From contig JAJDED010000039.1 of assembly GCA_029259915.1 (NCBI GenBank), positions 124,001-188,000 of the forward strand: 64,000 nucleotides of DNA, given 5' to 3'. Shown piece by piece: positions 7,774-16,394 of the stretch. Source of the stretch: Planctomycetota bacterium (GTDB taxonomy: Bacteria; Planctomycetota; Planctomycetia; Pirellulales; Lacipirellulaceae). Under the pieces are notes generated by a model that made no database searches, was not told the origin of the DNA, and was given only the letters and a program-made list of their open reading frames with translations. The translations under genes were made by a program, and so were the position numbers. The stretch's first letter is position 1; each line of letters begins with the position of its first letter.

Positions 7774-10026
7774 CTATTCGACAAAGAGAGGTTGTTTCGC
7801 TTTACGCATTTCGAGCAGCAAACTGGAGACCTCTTCTCGCATACACCAAGAAGGTACCGGTTGATTTTCTCCCAACAACTCTCGAATCATGGTGCCAGAA
7901 ATAGCCTTCAGATCGCCTCCGTCGGGAGTGTCCGATTCGACCATGGCATCTCGTCCTTCCGAGTAATACACCGTGTCGAAAAAGACGGGTGTGATGCCAA
8001 AATCGCCCAGAGAATCGAATAGTTCTTTGTTCTCGTTCGCCTTGTAGTAGCCTCCGACTCCCGTATGGTCGCGTCCCAAAACGAAGTGGGTACAACCGAA
8101 ATTCTTGCGGCACAAGGCGGTGAACACGGCCTCGCGAGGACCGCAATACCGAGAATACGTGCTAAACGCGGCCAACAGCGAATTTGGAAAACGTGCGGAG
8201 ATGAGTCTCTCGTAAGCTCCCATGATCGCCTCGGGAGTAAAATCCCCCGACTTTTTCGGACCAATGACCGGATGAATCAACACGCCGTCGGCATTGCTCC
8301 GCTCGCAAGCGTTGGCAATGACATGTTCGTGACCGCGATGGGGAACATTGCGCGTATGGAACGCAACGATTTTGGTCCAACCCTTGATGTCGAACAGCGT
8401 CCGCGTTTGATCGGGAGTGAGCTGGTAGGGCGATCGTGCAACGTTCGCTGGACCTAGATACTCGATTGGACCTCCCAGCATTGTGATGCCACGGTCCATG
8501 AATCGCGCAACGCCCGGATGGCTTTTATCGGTCGTGCCAAACCAACGTTCCGCGACGCTCTTTAATTCGACCTCGTACTTATCTTCCAGATGTAGAATGG
8601 CCCTCGCCTCGCCCGTGCGACGATCGATCAATCGAATCGATTGGCCAGGGTGGAAGGCTGCAAACTCCTGGCTCTTGCCCTGCAGAACGATCGGCATCGT
8701 CCAAACATCGCCGGTGGGCAGATGATTATCGTTCAGCACGCCTTCCAGTTGTGCCTCGGTCATGAAACCTTTCAGCGGCGAGTAAACTCCGTGGGCTATT
8801 TGTTCGATATCCATTGCGGTTTCGACGTCGACTTCGATCGAAGGCAACTTCTTCAGCATCGTTTTCGACACCGTGCTAGTTACAGACGACATTGGCTTGT
8901 CGACAGCGCTGAGCCCATGAAGCGAAGGCAGCAGCAAGGGGCTCGATTCCAATAAATCTTCGATGCGATGCCCATCTAACGAGCGACGGTATCGCTCGAT
9001 CATGCTCAGTACCATGTCGACGGCAAGAACCGGGTGCTTGCCGATTGCCGTTTCGGCAGCCAACACGAGTCCGTTAGCCCCATCCAACAGTGTGTTGGTG
9101 ATATCATTCAACTCCGCCCGGGTCGGCTTGCGGTTGACAAGCATCGATTCGAGTAAGTTCGTGGCAACATTGACCGGCTTTTTCGCGATGTTGCCCTTAC
9201 GAATAATCGCCTTCTGCAGGAACGGGATATTTTCCAAGGGAACTTCACGAGAGAGATCGCCACGATCGATCAAAATCTCGTCGGTTTCCTCAAGGATGGC
9301 GTCCAGATTTCGCACGCCCTGCTTGCTTTCGATCTTGGAAATGATCGTCGCATCGGGTCCCGCATACTTTCGCAGCAGAGCAACATCTTCGGCCGTATTG
9401 GCAAACGACAGCGCGAAATGAGTGATGTCATGTTGCCGACCAATCTCCACAGCCGCGATGTCATCGTTGGTAAGCGGCTGCAACTTTGGTGCGGGATCGA
9501 TCACCACCGCCTTGTTCGAGCCAATCTTTCCGCCGTTGAGAACCACAGTCTCTGCGCTGTCTGCCTCTGCTTTGAGTACCAGCAAAACAACACCATCGAA
9601 GTCGAGTCCGATCAAACTGTTTGGACGAAGCTCCTCAAACACACTTGCCGGCGTTAGCGACAGACAATCGGCCGTGCCAACCACAGTTTCGCGCGTGAGT
9701 CGCACATGCTGGCGATCGCGGACCACGACATCCTGCTCCATGGTACCGGTGCGTACCTGAGCACCCTCGGTGTCAAGGCAGATCGGCGTAGACGAAAACG
9801 ACTGGATGATGCCGATCGTCTCCGCAACTTTGTCCAAAGGAGTATGCGACAAGTTGATTCGAAACAGATCAACTTTACGATCTTGAAGTCGCTCGATCAC
9901 TTGGCGGTTCAGAGAACTTGGGCCAAGAGTGCAGAGAACGCTAATGATGTGACCCGATGTTTTCACTTTATGCCTTTCGAAAAATTTAGAAACTGCGCGT
10001 TGCCTCTGGGACATCAAGTGAAACAT
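7774..10026 (-). CDS. Pyruvate kinase-like domain fused to ATP sulfurylase
   Basis: The protein is 750 residues with two enzyme domains. Residues 25-350 match pyruvate kinase: TLGPSS 33-38, RINLSH 56-61, DTEGAQVRTG 85-94, SKIE with the catalytic lysine at 231, DRGDLSREVP with metal-ligand Asp257, and PTRAELNDITNTLLDG 301-316. The usual C-terminal regulatory domain of pyruvate kinase is missing. About 375-745 is ATP sulfurylase: HTRNVPHRGH 557-566, GPKKSGD 589-595, GRDHTG 651-656 and ISGT 709-712 followed by Arg715. The sulfurylase makes APS and pyrophosphate from ATP and sulfate. The kinase domain could regenerate ATP from phosphoenolpyruvate to pull this unfavourable step, which is inference. 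Two deviations stand out: His557 replaces the Gln of QxRN, and SGETA of pyruvate kinase reads AAETA. It is followed by the sulfotransferase gene. No ribosome-binding site is obvious before ATG 10026; ATG 10014 is an alternative. Confidence 0.9.
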   Translation of the reverse strand: MFHLMSQRQRAVSKFFERHKVKTSGHIISVLCTLGPSSLNRQVIERLQDRKVDLFRINLSHTPLDKVAETIGIIQSFSSTPICLDTEGAQVRTGTMEQDVVVRDRQHVRLTRETVVGTADCLSLTPASVFEELRPNSLIGLDFDGVVLLVLKAEADSAETVVLNGGKIGSNKAVVIDPAPKLQPLTNDDIAAVEIGRQHDITHFALSFANTAEDVALLRKYAGPDATIISKIESKQGVRNLDAILEETDEILIDRGDLSREVPLENIPFLQKAIIRKGNIAKKPVNVATNLLESMLVNRKPTRAELNDITNTLLDGANGLVLAAETAIGKHPVLAVDMVLSMIERYRRSLDGHRIEDLLESSPLLLPSLHGLSAVDKPMSSVTSTVSKTMLKKLPSIEVDVETAMDIEQIAHGVYSPLKGFMTEAQLEGVLNDNHLPTGDVWTMPIVLQGKSQEFAAFHPGQSIRLIDRRTGEARAILHLEDKYEVELKSVAERWFGTTDKSHPGVARFMDRGITMLGGPIEYLGPANVARSPYQLTPDQTRTLFDIKGWTKIVAFHTRNVPHRGHEHVIANACERSNADGVLIHPVIGPKKSGDFTPEAIMGAYERLISARFPNSLLAAFSTYSRYCGPREAVFTALCRKNFGCTHFVLGRDHTGVGGYYKANENKELFDSLGDFGITPVFFDTVYYSEGRDAMVESDTPDGGDLKAISGTMIRELLGENQPVPSWCMREEVSSLLLEMRKAKQPLFVE

Positions 10027-10047
10027 GCCGCGTTCTAGGAGGAAACA

Positions 10048-10086
10048 ATGACTTTCGATTTCCTCGAATCCTTCATGTTATCCTAA
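10048..10086 (+). other. Twelve-codon ORF with strong Shine-Dalgarno, divergent from the fusion gene
   Basis: AGGAGG at 10037-10042 stands five bases before ATG 10048, and the frame stops at 10086 (MTFDFLESFMLS). This is one of the best ribosome-binding sites in the window, yet it serves no long gene. It could be a leader peptide, or chance. No downstream plus-strand gene follows, which argues against a leader role. Confidence 0.2.
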
Positions 10087-10140
10087 CCATCTTGAACGGA
10101 CAACTAAGCCGGTTTTTCTGAGCTTGTAAAGCCGAAGCTG

Positions 10141-10219
10141 AGAGCGGAAAGCAGAGAGCCAAGAGCCAGAAAAAGGGGGCTCCCCTCTGGCTCTTAGCAC
10201 TCCGCTCTTGGCTCTCTGC
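10141..10219. repeat. Inverted-repeat element, AGAGCCAAGAGC family (copy 1)
   Basis: GCAGAGAGCCAAGAGC at 10151-10166 is the exact reverse complement of 10204-10219, with 37 bases between. A second, half copy lies at about 26600-26622. It sits between the GT4 gene end and the fusion gene start and could act as a terminator or RNA-stability hairpin. Confidence 0.8.
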
Positions 10220-10253
10220 CCCGGCTGACACAAAGTTTCTTACAGACCCGTTT

Positions 10254-11519
10254 TCAACTTGAAATAGGCCCGCCGCTGACCCTCGAATCGCCGGACCGAA
10301 GGGCGGAGGGTGTCGGGGGATCGGGCTCTACAGGCGGGGGGTCGTCCAGCAGGCCCACCGCGGCCATTGCCAGACGAACTCCCTGTACCGGATCCCCACG
10401 GCGACGCCAATCGTCTAGGACTTGCAGCGATGCCAATCGCATCGACGCCAGCTGTTCGGGATCACCTGTGACATTCCGCAGGAGTTCGGCAAGCCGCGTT
10501 ACATCGCCGACAGGAAACGTTCCTCCGTTGACTCCATCGCGACAGAGTTCAGCCCCAGCACCTACCACGTCGCTGGTAAACATGGCCAAGCCGGCCGCCG
10601 CCGCTTCGCAGACGACAACCCCCCAGGGTTCATAACTGCTGGGCAATACAAACACCTCAGCACACGTGTAGAGGGCACTCAATGTGTCGCGATCATTGAT
10701 AAAGCCGGCCCAAACAAATCGGTTTTTCAATTTTTCCGGAATTCGATCACGGAGCTCCGCCTCGAGCGGACCCCCTCCGACAATTAGTACGTCCCAGTCA
10801 GGTCGTTCGTCAGCAATTTCTACAAAGGCATCGATCAGTGTGTCGATTCTCTTCACAGCTGCGAGGCGGCCCGAAAAGAGGATGACCTTTCTATCTGCTC
10901 GTAGGCCAAATTTTTCTCTAGTCGAATCGCGCAATTCAGGGCTTACATTAAATATCTTGGCGTAGTCGGGTTCGTGCGGCATAAAGAAACATGACTTGCC
11001 TCCGCCGCCATAACTCTCAAAGAACTTCTGGCCAAGCGATCCGCAGGGGAAAAATCCCGTGACCGATCGAACCGTGTAGCCAAGATAACAATTCTTAACG
11101 AGCCGGCGCCAACCTCTGGTTTTGTCTCCCAGAATATTGGCGTCTGCAAAAACAAAATTGGGAACCCCATGACGGCGACACCAGGTAATTAACCGAAGCA
11201 ATCCGGGATCGTTGGCACCGGTGGTGATAACCATGTCGATCTTTTTTTCTTTGATCTCGCGGATCACATGGCCCATCTTGGTCCATTGGCGCAACGGATG
11301 CCGCTGTTTCTCGCGGGCCGATTCCCCTTTGCCAAATACGATTGGCCTAATTTCTGGTGGCAATTCGTAATCCCATGGCTGCCAATCGTGCTCGAATAGC
11401 ACAAACGACCAGAGCTCGACCTCGTCTCCCAATTCGCGCGCAATACGCTGATGCAGGCTGACCCGATAAGGAGCCGCTACGTTGGAAACAATCGCAAGTT
11501 TTTTCTTGTTGTTCGTCAC
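10254..11519 (-). CDS. GT4 family glycosyltransferase
   Basis: This 421-residue GT-B protein has an N-terminal acceptor domain (LAIVSNVAAPYR, then TTGANDPGLLRL) and a C-terminal nucleotide-sugar domain. The latter contains KVILFSGRLAAVKRID, VLIVGGGPLEAELR, VWAGFINDRDTL and VLPSSYEPWGVVVCEAAAAG. The last includes the E-x7-E motif of retaining GT4 enzymes, which binds the donor. It should add one sugar to the lipid-linked repeat unit on the cytoplasmic face. The start is GTG at 11519, since no better start is in frame upstream. It follows another GT4 gene by 48 bp, so the two are likely one transcript. The C-terminus is proline-rich (DDPPPVEPDPPTPS) and probably disordered. The sugar specificity is unknown. 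Confidence 0.85.
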   Translation of the reverse strand: MTNNKKKLAIVSNVAAPYRVSLHQRIARELGDEVELWSFVLFEHDWQPWDYELPPEIRPIVFGKGESAREKQRHPLRQWTKMGHVIREIKEKKIDMVITTGANDPGLLRLITWCRRHGVPNFVFADANILGDKTRGWRRLVKNCYLGYTVRSVTGFFPCGSLGQKFFESYGGGGKSCFFMPHEPDYAKIFNVSPELRDSTREKFGLRADRKVILFSGRLAAVKRIDTLIDAFVEIADERPDWDVLIVGGGPLEAELRDRIPEKLKNRFVWAGFINDRDTLSALYTCAEVFVLPSSYEPWGVVVCEAAAAGLAMFTSDVVGAGAELCRDGVNGGTFPVGDVTRLAELLRNVTGDPEQLASMRLASLQVLDDWRRRGDPVQGVRLAMAAVGLLDDPPPVEPDPPTPSALRSGDSRVSGGPISS

Positions 11520-11567
11520 ATTAATATCACTAGTTCAGCGTTTTGTTTGGTTTTAGAGCGGATCAGA

Positions 11568-12590
11568 TCACGTTCCCAGGTGCCGCTGATACGCCTCAAC
11601 AAGATTGCTAGCCGACTGATCCCAGGTCAGATTCTCCAGTATATGCTTACGCAACGAATCGCTGTGAGACACGTTCCACACACGCTCGACCGCGTGGCGA
11701 ATACCCGAGACCGAGTTCGGGTCGACGTATTCAGCCAAATTGGCAAAATAGTCCGGTGGTCCTCCGTTTTGGGTAATTACGACCCCTGCGCCATAACTTG
11801 CCGCTTCCAATGCAACCAACCCTGTTCCCTCGTGTATGCTTGGCAGGCAGAAGACTTTGCAAGCCGCGTACAGGCCATTGAGTTCCGTCCGATCAAGGAA
11901 ACCGAGTAGTTTTACATTTCCATACTTTTTGGCTAACGCTCGAATTTGGTCCAGCACAGGTCCTGGCTGGGCACTGCCGGCAATCACTAGCGGAACCCCG
12001 GTCGGACCCACGGCCTGGATAAGCCGAACCACGTTCTTGCGAGCCTGTGTGTAAGCGCTAACGTGCAGAAGAAAATCTTCACTCAGTTCGTACTGCTGAC
12101 GAACCGTTTCGGGATCTGCCTTCTCTGGCGGATTCACGCCGTTCAGAACGATTTCAGTCTTCGCAGGATCGATGCCCAAACCGCGCACAATCCGCTCCCG
12201 TTCATGCATCGATCGGCAAATGACCAAATCACTGCCGCACGCCTGCTGGCGAAAGACGCCCGGTATGGTAAAGACTTTTCTCGCGAGACCACCTAGTCGT
12301 GCGGCAAGACGATAACGCCGATTCGACTCATTCGTATCGATAATCGGCGCGAAGACCAACATCCTTGCCGACACGGGCTTTACTTTTTCGATGCCCTTAT
12401 GCGCGAATCCACCCACGAAAAACTGCACAACGTCAAACGGCTCACCATCATACGCTTGCCAAGGGTCCATTCGACGAACGTCGTGACCAGCCCGCTCGAG
12501 CGCTTCGGCTTGATACTCAGCTTGCGCGCGGATTCCATTGCCCGCATTGGACAGTGTGAAATTCCCGGGCAGGATCATCCCTATCTTCAT
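11568..12590 (-). CDS. GT4 family glycosyltransferase
   Basis: The protein is about 340 residues with GT-B architecture. The N-terminus MKIGMILPGNFTLSNAGNG has the glycine-rich loop of GT4 enzymes. The C-terminal domain has FLLHVSAYTQARKNVVRLI, LVIAGSAQPGP, VKLLGFLDRTEL and CLPSIHEGTGLVALEAASYG, which carries the E-x7-E donor-binding motif. I start it at ATG 12590, because MKIGMIL begins the first beta strand; an ATG at 12605 adds five residues. It lies between a methyltransferase gene and the next GT4 gene on the same strand and should act in repeat-unit assembly. The sugar donor cannot be predicted from the sequence alone. Confidence 0.85.
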   Translation of the reverse strand: MKIGMILPGNFTLSNAGNGIRAQAEYQAEALERAGHDVRRMDPWQAYDGEPFDVVQFFVGGFAHKGIEKVKPVSARMLVFAPIIDTNESNRRYRLAARLGGLARKVFTIPGVFRQQACGSDLVICRSMHERERIVRGLGIDPAKTEIVLNGVNPPEKADPETVRQQYELSEDFLLHVSAYTQARKNVVRLIQAVGPTGVPLVIAGSAQPGPVLDQIRALAKKYGNVKLLGFLDRTELNGLYAACKVFCLPSIHEGTGLVALEAASYGAGVVITQNGGPPDYFANLAEYVDPNSVSGIRHAVERVWNVSHSDSLRKHILENLTWDQSASNLVEAYQRHLGT

Positions 12591-12734
12591 AATGCTATCC
12601 TGCATTCCTCACCGTCAAGGCGGTCCTCACCGGGATCTGTCTTTTACACACCATAATAGATTTACGCTCAACAATCAGCTGCCGACCGAGTATTCAATCA
12701 GCGCTGCGCGAATCCTGCTAGGAAAACTGTAGGG

Positions 12735-13499
12735 CTAGACAGCTTCGCCAAATTCTATCTTGTAGGTACGTATTACACTTCCATCGCCAACTTCAACACT
12801 AGATACTTCCAGTATTAGCTGCAAACACTGACTCGGGGTATTAAAAGGAGGCTTATCTAAGTAAACGCCAGAGTTTTGACTCATCCTGGTCCAACTCCCA
12901 TGCACTATGTCCTTGTTAGGAATAATGCCTGGATTATCCGCTGGAAGATGCTCGGTTACAAAGCAAACCTTATACTTCCGTAATTTGGGGAGGATCTTAG
13001 CTATCTGGGCATTCGAAAGATGCTGCAGAACTTGTCTCAGGAGGCAGATGTCGCCCTCGGGAAGTTCGTCATTAACAAGATCTAAACAGCGGAACTTTAC
13101 CTGGGGGTTGGTGATTGTTGATTTATGGCTTTCAATCAGATCGGAAACAACATCCACACCGACATACTCAGAGCAGTAGTCGAAGAAGTTTTTGCTTATT
13201 TCCAGATCGCCACACCCGAGATCGACAAGAGTTTTTTTCCCACCAGAAGATTGAAGATGTTCTGTGATCACTCTTATATATGGTTTTGTGATGTGCTCTA
13301 CCGATGATCCAGGACCCGAATAGAAAGCCCCTTCCTTTCTCCCCCATTTCCCTTTTCGATAGATATCCGTAAAAACCTCTCGGGATGAGCGACTCAAATT
13401 TCGCTTAATCCACGCACGTTGCCTGTACTGCGAAACAAGCCTAGCCAAAGGTCTTGGCACTAAAGCGCTAATAGTTTTTCTTATTGTTTTGGATAACAT
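12735..13499 (-). CDS. Class I SAM-dependent methyltransferase
   Basis: This 254-residue protein carries the methyltransferase core: TLVDLGCGDLEISKNFF is motif I that binds S-adenosylmethionine, YVGVDVVSDL supplies the acidic residue for the ribose, and DICLLRQVLQHLSNAQIAKIL is the post-II/III region. The N-terminal 60 residues are basic and lack a clear domain. Its place within the glycosyltransferase run suggests methylation of a sugar or a nucleotide-linked sugar, which is inference. The codon composition is AT-richer than the neighbouring polysaccharide genes, so it may have been acquired separately. Confidence 0.75.
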   Translation of the reverse strand: MLSKTIRKTISALVPRPLARLVSQYRQRAWIKRNLSRSSREVFTDIYRKGKWGRKEGAFYSGPGSSVEHITKPYIRVITEHLQSSGGKKTLVDLGCGDLEISKNFFDYCSEYVGVDVVSDLIESHKSTITNPQVKFRCLDLVNDELPEGDICLLRQVLQHLSNAQIAKILPKLRKYKVCFVTEHLPADNPGIIPNKDIVHGSWTRMSQNSGVYLDKPPFNTPSQCLQLILEVSSVEVGDGSVIRTYKIEFGEAV

Positions 13500-13829
13500 A
13501 AATTTGTGCGCGTGGTTTTGGGATATCCCTGCTTATTTCACCAGGGTTTATGAAGGTAACTCGAACGGAAAAGCAGATTGAAGGGTTAGACTACGCATGA
13601 AACGAAACGCATGAATAATCAAGGTGAGACTCGGGCAGACGGGGCGTGCAGAGCTGTCGCCATGAACGCAGTATCAAAGGTTTTTTCATGTCCATACTGT
13701 ACAGCTCGTGGTTCAATTTCTTCTGTCGTTTGCAATCGGGAACGGCAAGGATCGGTCTACCCCCATGCACGACTGAAATATATAAGACCTCAACACCGAT
13801 GGATCGGTTTTCCACTGCAGATCGATAAG
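13500..13829. other. Gap between the two methyltransferase genes, no convincing gene
   Basis: This 330-base stretch is AT-rich. Short frames exist on both strands, the longest being about 74 codons on the minus strand (13591-13815) and about 100 on the plus strand (13611-13919, which runs into the next gene). None has a good ribosome-binding site or recognisable motifs. It could be the remnant of a lost gene in the cluster. Confidence 0.4.
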
Positions 13830-14390
13830 CTATTTGATGAGCTCGGTTTCTACATTCATTCCGGGAAACAATCGAGAAAGAGAGGTGAGCTCATAATAAT
13901 TTTGTGTGTGCGCATTTAAGTTGATCAAAGGATCCATAATGTCATTGAAAAGAAAAAGCAACCGAGCAGGGAAGTGTGGCTTGGCAAAAGTAATCCGTGC
14001 ACGCCTAACACTTGAAAAATGAAAATCGAAATAATAATCCCGCTCATAGATTGAATTCTTAATAAAGAAGTCGAAAGTTCTAACACAGAATTGCTTTCGA
14101 TGAGTCGGGTCCATAAAATTGTTTCGCGAAGTGAAATGAGGAACTCTTATTCTCAATCGTCCGCCTGGCTTCAGAATTCGATGCAGATCGCGCAGCACCG
14201 GAACGTAATCGACATGCTCTAAGATGTCCTGGCAAAGAATCTCTTCGAACTGCTGATCTTCGAACGGAAGAGGCAGGTCTTCAATCCCACAAACAACATC
14301 AACTCCAGGCAAATCTGCAACATCTAGGTTTGTCCAGCCTTCTCTTATGTCTGTTCCACACCCTAGATTCAACCTTTTGCTCTCTATCAT
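13830..14390 (-). CDS. Methyltransferase type 11-like protein
   Basis: This 186-residue protein starts RLNLGCGTDIREGWTNLD, a SAM-binding motif I with the acidic end of strand 2. It continues with VVCGIEDLPLPFEDQQFEEILCQDILEHV and LHRILKPGGRLRIRVPHF, the strand 4 and post-motif signature of Methyltransf_11 proteins. The type is common in lipopolysaccharide and exopolysaccharide clusters. It is probably cytosolic. The acceptor is unknown, and some members of this small group act as predicted methyltransferases without shown activity. It lies 330 bp upstream of the other methyltransferase gene on the same strand. Confidence 0.8.
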   Translation of the reverse strand: MIESKRLNLGCGTDIREGWTNLDVADLPGVDVVCGIEDLPLPFEDQQFEEILCQDILEHVDYVPVLRDLHRILKPGGRLRIRVPHFTSRNNFMDPTHRKQFCVRTFDFFIKNSIYERDYYFDFHFSSVRRARITFAKPHFPARLLFLFNDIMDPLINLNAHTQNYYELTSLSRLFPGMNVETELIK

Positions 14391-14667
14391 AGTAGGGTTA
14401 TCTCAGTTAGGTCTGCACTTGTTTCGTTCTTGGTGTAACAGCTAATGCTAGAATAAAACGACTTGGGCTCAGTTTCGCGAAATCCAATCCTCAACATATT
14501 AGTGATTTTTCCGGCGTCTTAAAAGATGCTTTATGCCAGTTAAGTTGCATCCGCCAAGACAGTGATTTTTTTATGTCAATTTCAATTTTAACAAACACTC
14601 ATATTTAACTCAGGGCCAAGTGATAACCGTGCTTTTGCCTTAGCTCCATTCAGCTTTAAGACAGGAT

Positions 14668-16272
14668 CTAAGAGTCCAATCGATGCTGATTAGTTTGAGG
14701 GCTGAGGAAAAACAAACGCTGCAGGATGTCCGAAATCCGATTCGGAAGTATTCCGACCAGATCGTCAAAACAGGTCCTGAAAAGTAGTCGCATGGGAACA
14801 AAAAACAAGGCCATAAAAACCAAGGCCAACTCTATGCCGCGTGGCAATGGCGCGACCGTTGCCAGGAAATACCTGTCCAAACTCAAGCAAATTATTGCAG
14901 CTATTACTGCAACCGAATAGGCAGGCAGTATGGCACCGACAAGTTGTTTAAAGCTCACCGAAAAGTTTCTCAACACAACAAAAGATGTGAATACATTAAA
15001 TACTGACTGCGAAATTGCCACGCATAATGCGATACCAGTAAGATTCCCCTCAAAGAGAAAAGCTCCTAAAGCAGCAAAAGCCATAAGCACTATTCCCTGG
15101 ACAAGTATCAACCATGCGCGAGTTTGAAAATATCCTCGGGCCGAAAGTATCACGTGGGTAAAGGAAATCAGTCCCCGTAGCGGAGAAGCAAAAGCGAACG
15201 TTTGGACCAGTGACACCACGGCAGCCCACTTGCCGTTCCAGAATAACAAATCAAGCGGTTCAATCACTACCGCCAGCAAGATACATAAAGGCGAAGACAA
15301 GAAAAACAGCACGCGGAACGACCGTACGATTGCTTTTGCCTGCCGGGCAGATTCGTTTACTAAACGACTCAGCACGGGAAACAAAATCTGTTGGACACTC
15401 ATCGCGAGCATCAGTATGACTTGAGCAGCGAGCTGGTATCCAAAGAAATATTGTCCGACCATTTTTTTAGAGACCAACAGTCCCAAAACCAAATAATCGC
15501 CATTCAGGGCGAAACCTCGGAAAAATGCGCTCAACAGCACCCAAAGCGATTTACTGAGTAGCGCTGGCCATTCTTTGAACTGGTGCCCCTTAAGCCACGG
15601 GGCAGATCGCGTTGCGGCCAGTGAGGCCACATCTTCGAAAACCGCAATCACTACCAAAGGCAAAACAAAACTCATCGCACCAAAACCAGTAAGCGCCAGG
15701 ACGATTGCGCCAACATGGCGTATGAATTGCGAAACGACTTGGATAATCGCGATAGTTTGGAAGCGAAGATCGCAACGAAGTTTTGCTATCAAGATCGAAG
15801 CGGGGGCTCCCAAGGGAAAAGTAATCGCGATCACCAACAGCAGCGAGACGAGTTTAGGATCTCCGTAGATATTTGCCACATGAAACGACATACCAGCCAG
15901 GATGGCGCCCATCGCGAGGCTAAACCACATTCCGATCCAGAAAGTAGGGCCAGAAAGCTGCTCAAACTTGCTACTGCCTTTCTGAACGATAATGTCTGGA
16001 ACACCGCCATCTCGAAAGCAACTGACAAAAGCAGAAACTGAGATTGCAATCGCAAAGATCCCGAACTCCTCGTCCAACAGAATCGCGCCGAGGACTATTT
16101 GCGAGAGGAAACTTAAGGTTTTTCCTGCGATCAAGCTGAGCGATATCCATGAGAATCCCTCGCCTGCGATTTTTCCGAGCGAACCCTGAGTGGGTGGCTC
16201 CTCCACGCCCTCTACTGCGCCAACCGACACTTCCAGGCTAAGTTGCTCAGGATGGGAAAGATTGGTCGGCAT
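14668..16272 (-). CDS. Wzx-type lipopolysaccharide/polysaccharide flippase (MOP superfamily)
   Basis: This 534-residue, strongly hydrophobic protein has about 12-14 predicted helices. The pattern GEGFSWISLSLIAGKTLSFLSQIVLG near the start and FGIFAIAISVSAFVSCFRDGG soon after are typical of MOP-superfamily exporters related to Wzx and WzxC. Such proteins flip the undecaprenyl-linked repeat unit across the inner membrane. A long N-terminal cytosolic tail of about 30 residues rich in Glu and Gly precedes the first helix. Its neighbours fit: the initiating transferase lies upstream, glycosyltransferases downstream and a Wzy-like protein further on. Confidence in the superfamily is high; the exact substrate is unknown. 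Confidence 0.88.
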   Translation of the reverse strand: MPTNLSHPEQLSLEVSVGAVEGVEEPPTQGSLGKIAGEGFSWISLSLIAGKTLSFLSQIVLGAILLDEEFGIFAIAISVSAFVSCFRDGGVPDIIVQKGSSKFEQLSGPTFWIGMWFSLAMGAILAGMSFHVANIYGDPKLVSLLLVIAITFPLGAPASILIAKLRCDLRFQTIAIIQVVSQFIRHVGAIVLALTGFGAMSFVLPLVVIAVFEDVASLAATRSAPWLKGHQFKEWPALLSKSLWVLLSAFFRGFALNGDYLVLGLLVSKKMVGQYFFGYQLAAQVILMLAMSVQQILFPVLSRLVNESARQAKAIVRSFRVLFFLSSPLCILLAVVIEPLDLLFWNGKWAAVVSLVQTFAFASPLRGLISFTHVILSARGYFQTRAWLILVQGIVLMAFAALGAFLFEGNLTGIALCVAISQSVFNVFTSFVVLRNFSVSFKQLVGAILPAYSVAVIAAIICLSLDRYFLATVAPLPRGIELALVFMALFFVPMRLLFRTCFDDLVGILPNRISDILQRLFFLSPQTNQHRLDS

Positions 16273-16394
16273 AATATTGTGAACTTAGACGAGGTTCCAA
16301 GGCGATATTTCAAGCCGCCCCATGACTGCGCGACTTTTGGGAAGAAATGCAGTACCCCACGGAACCAGTTGACATGCTTTGGAGGATACGAACA

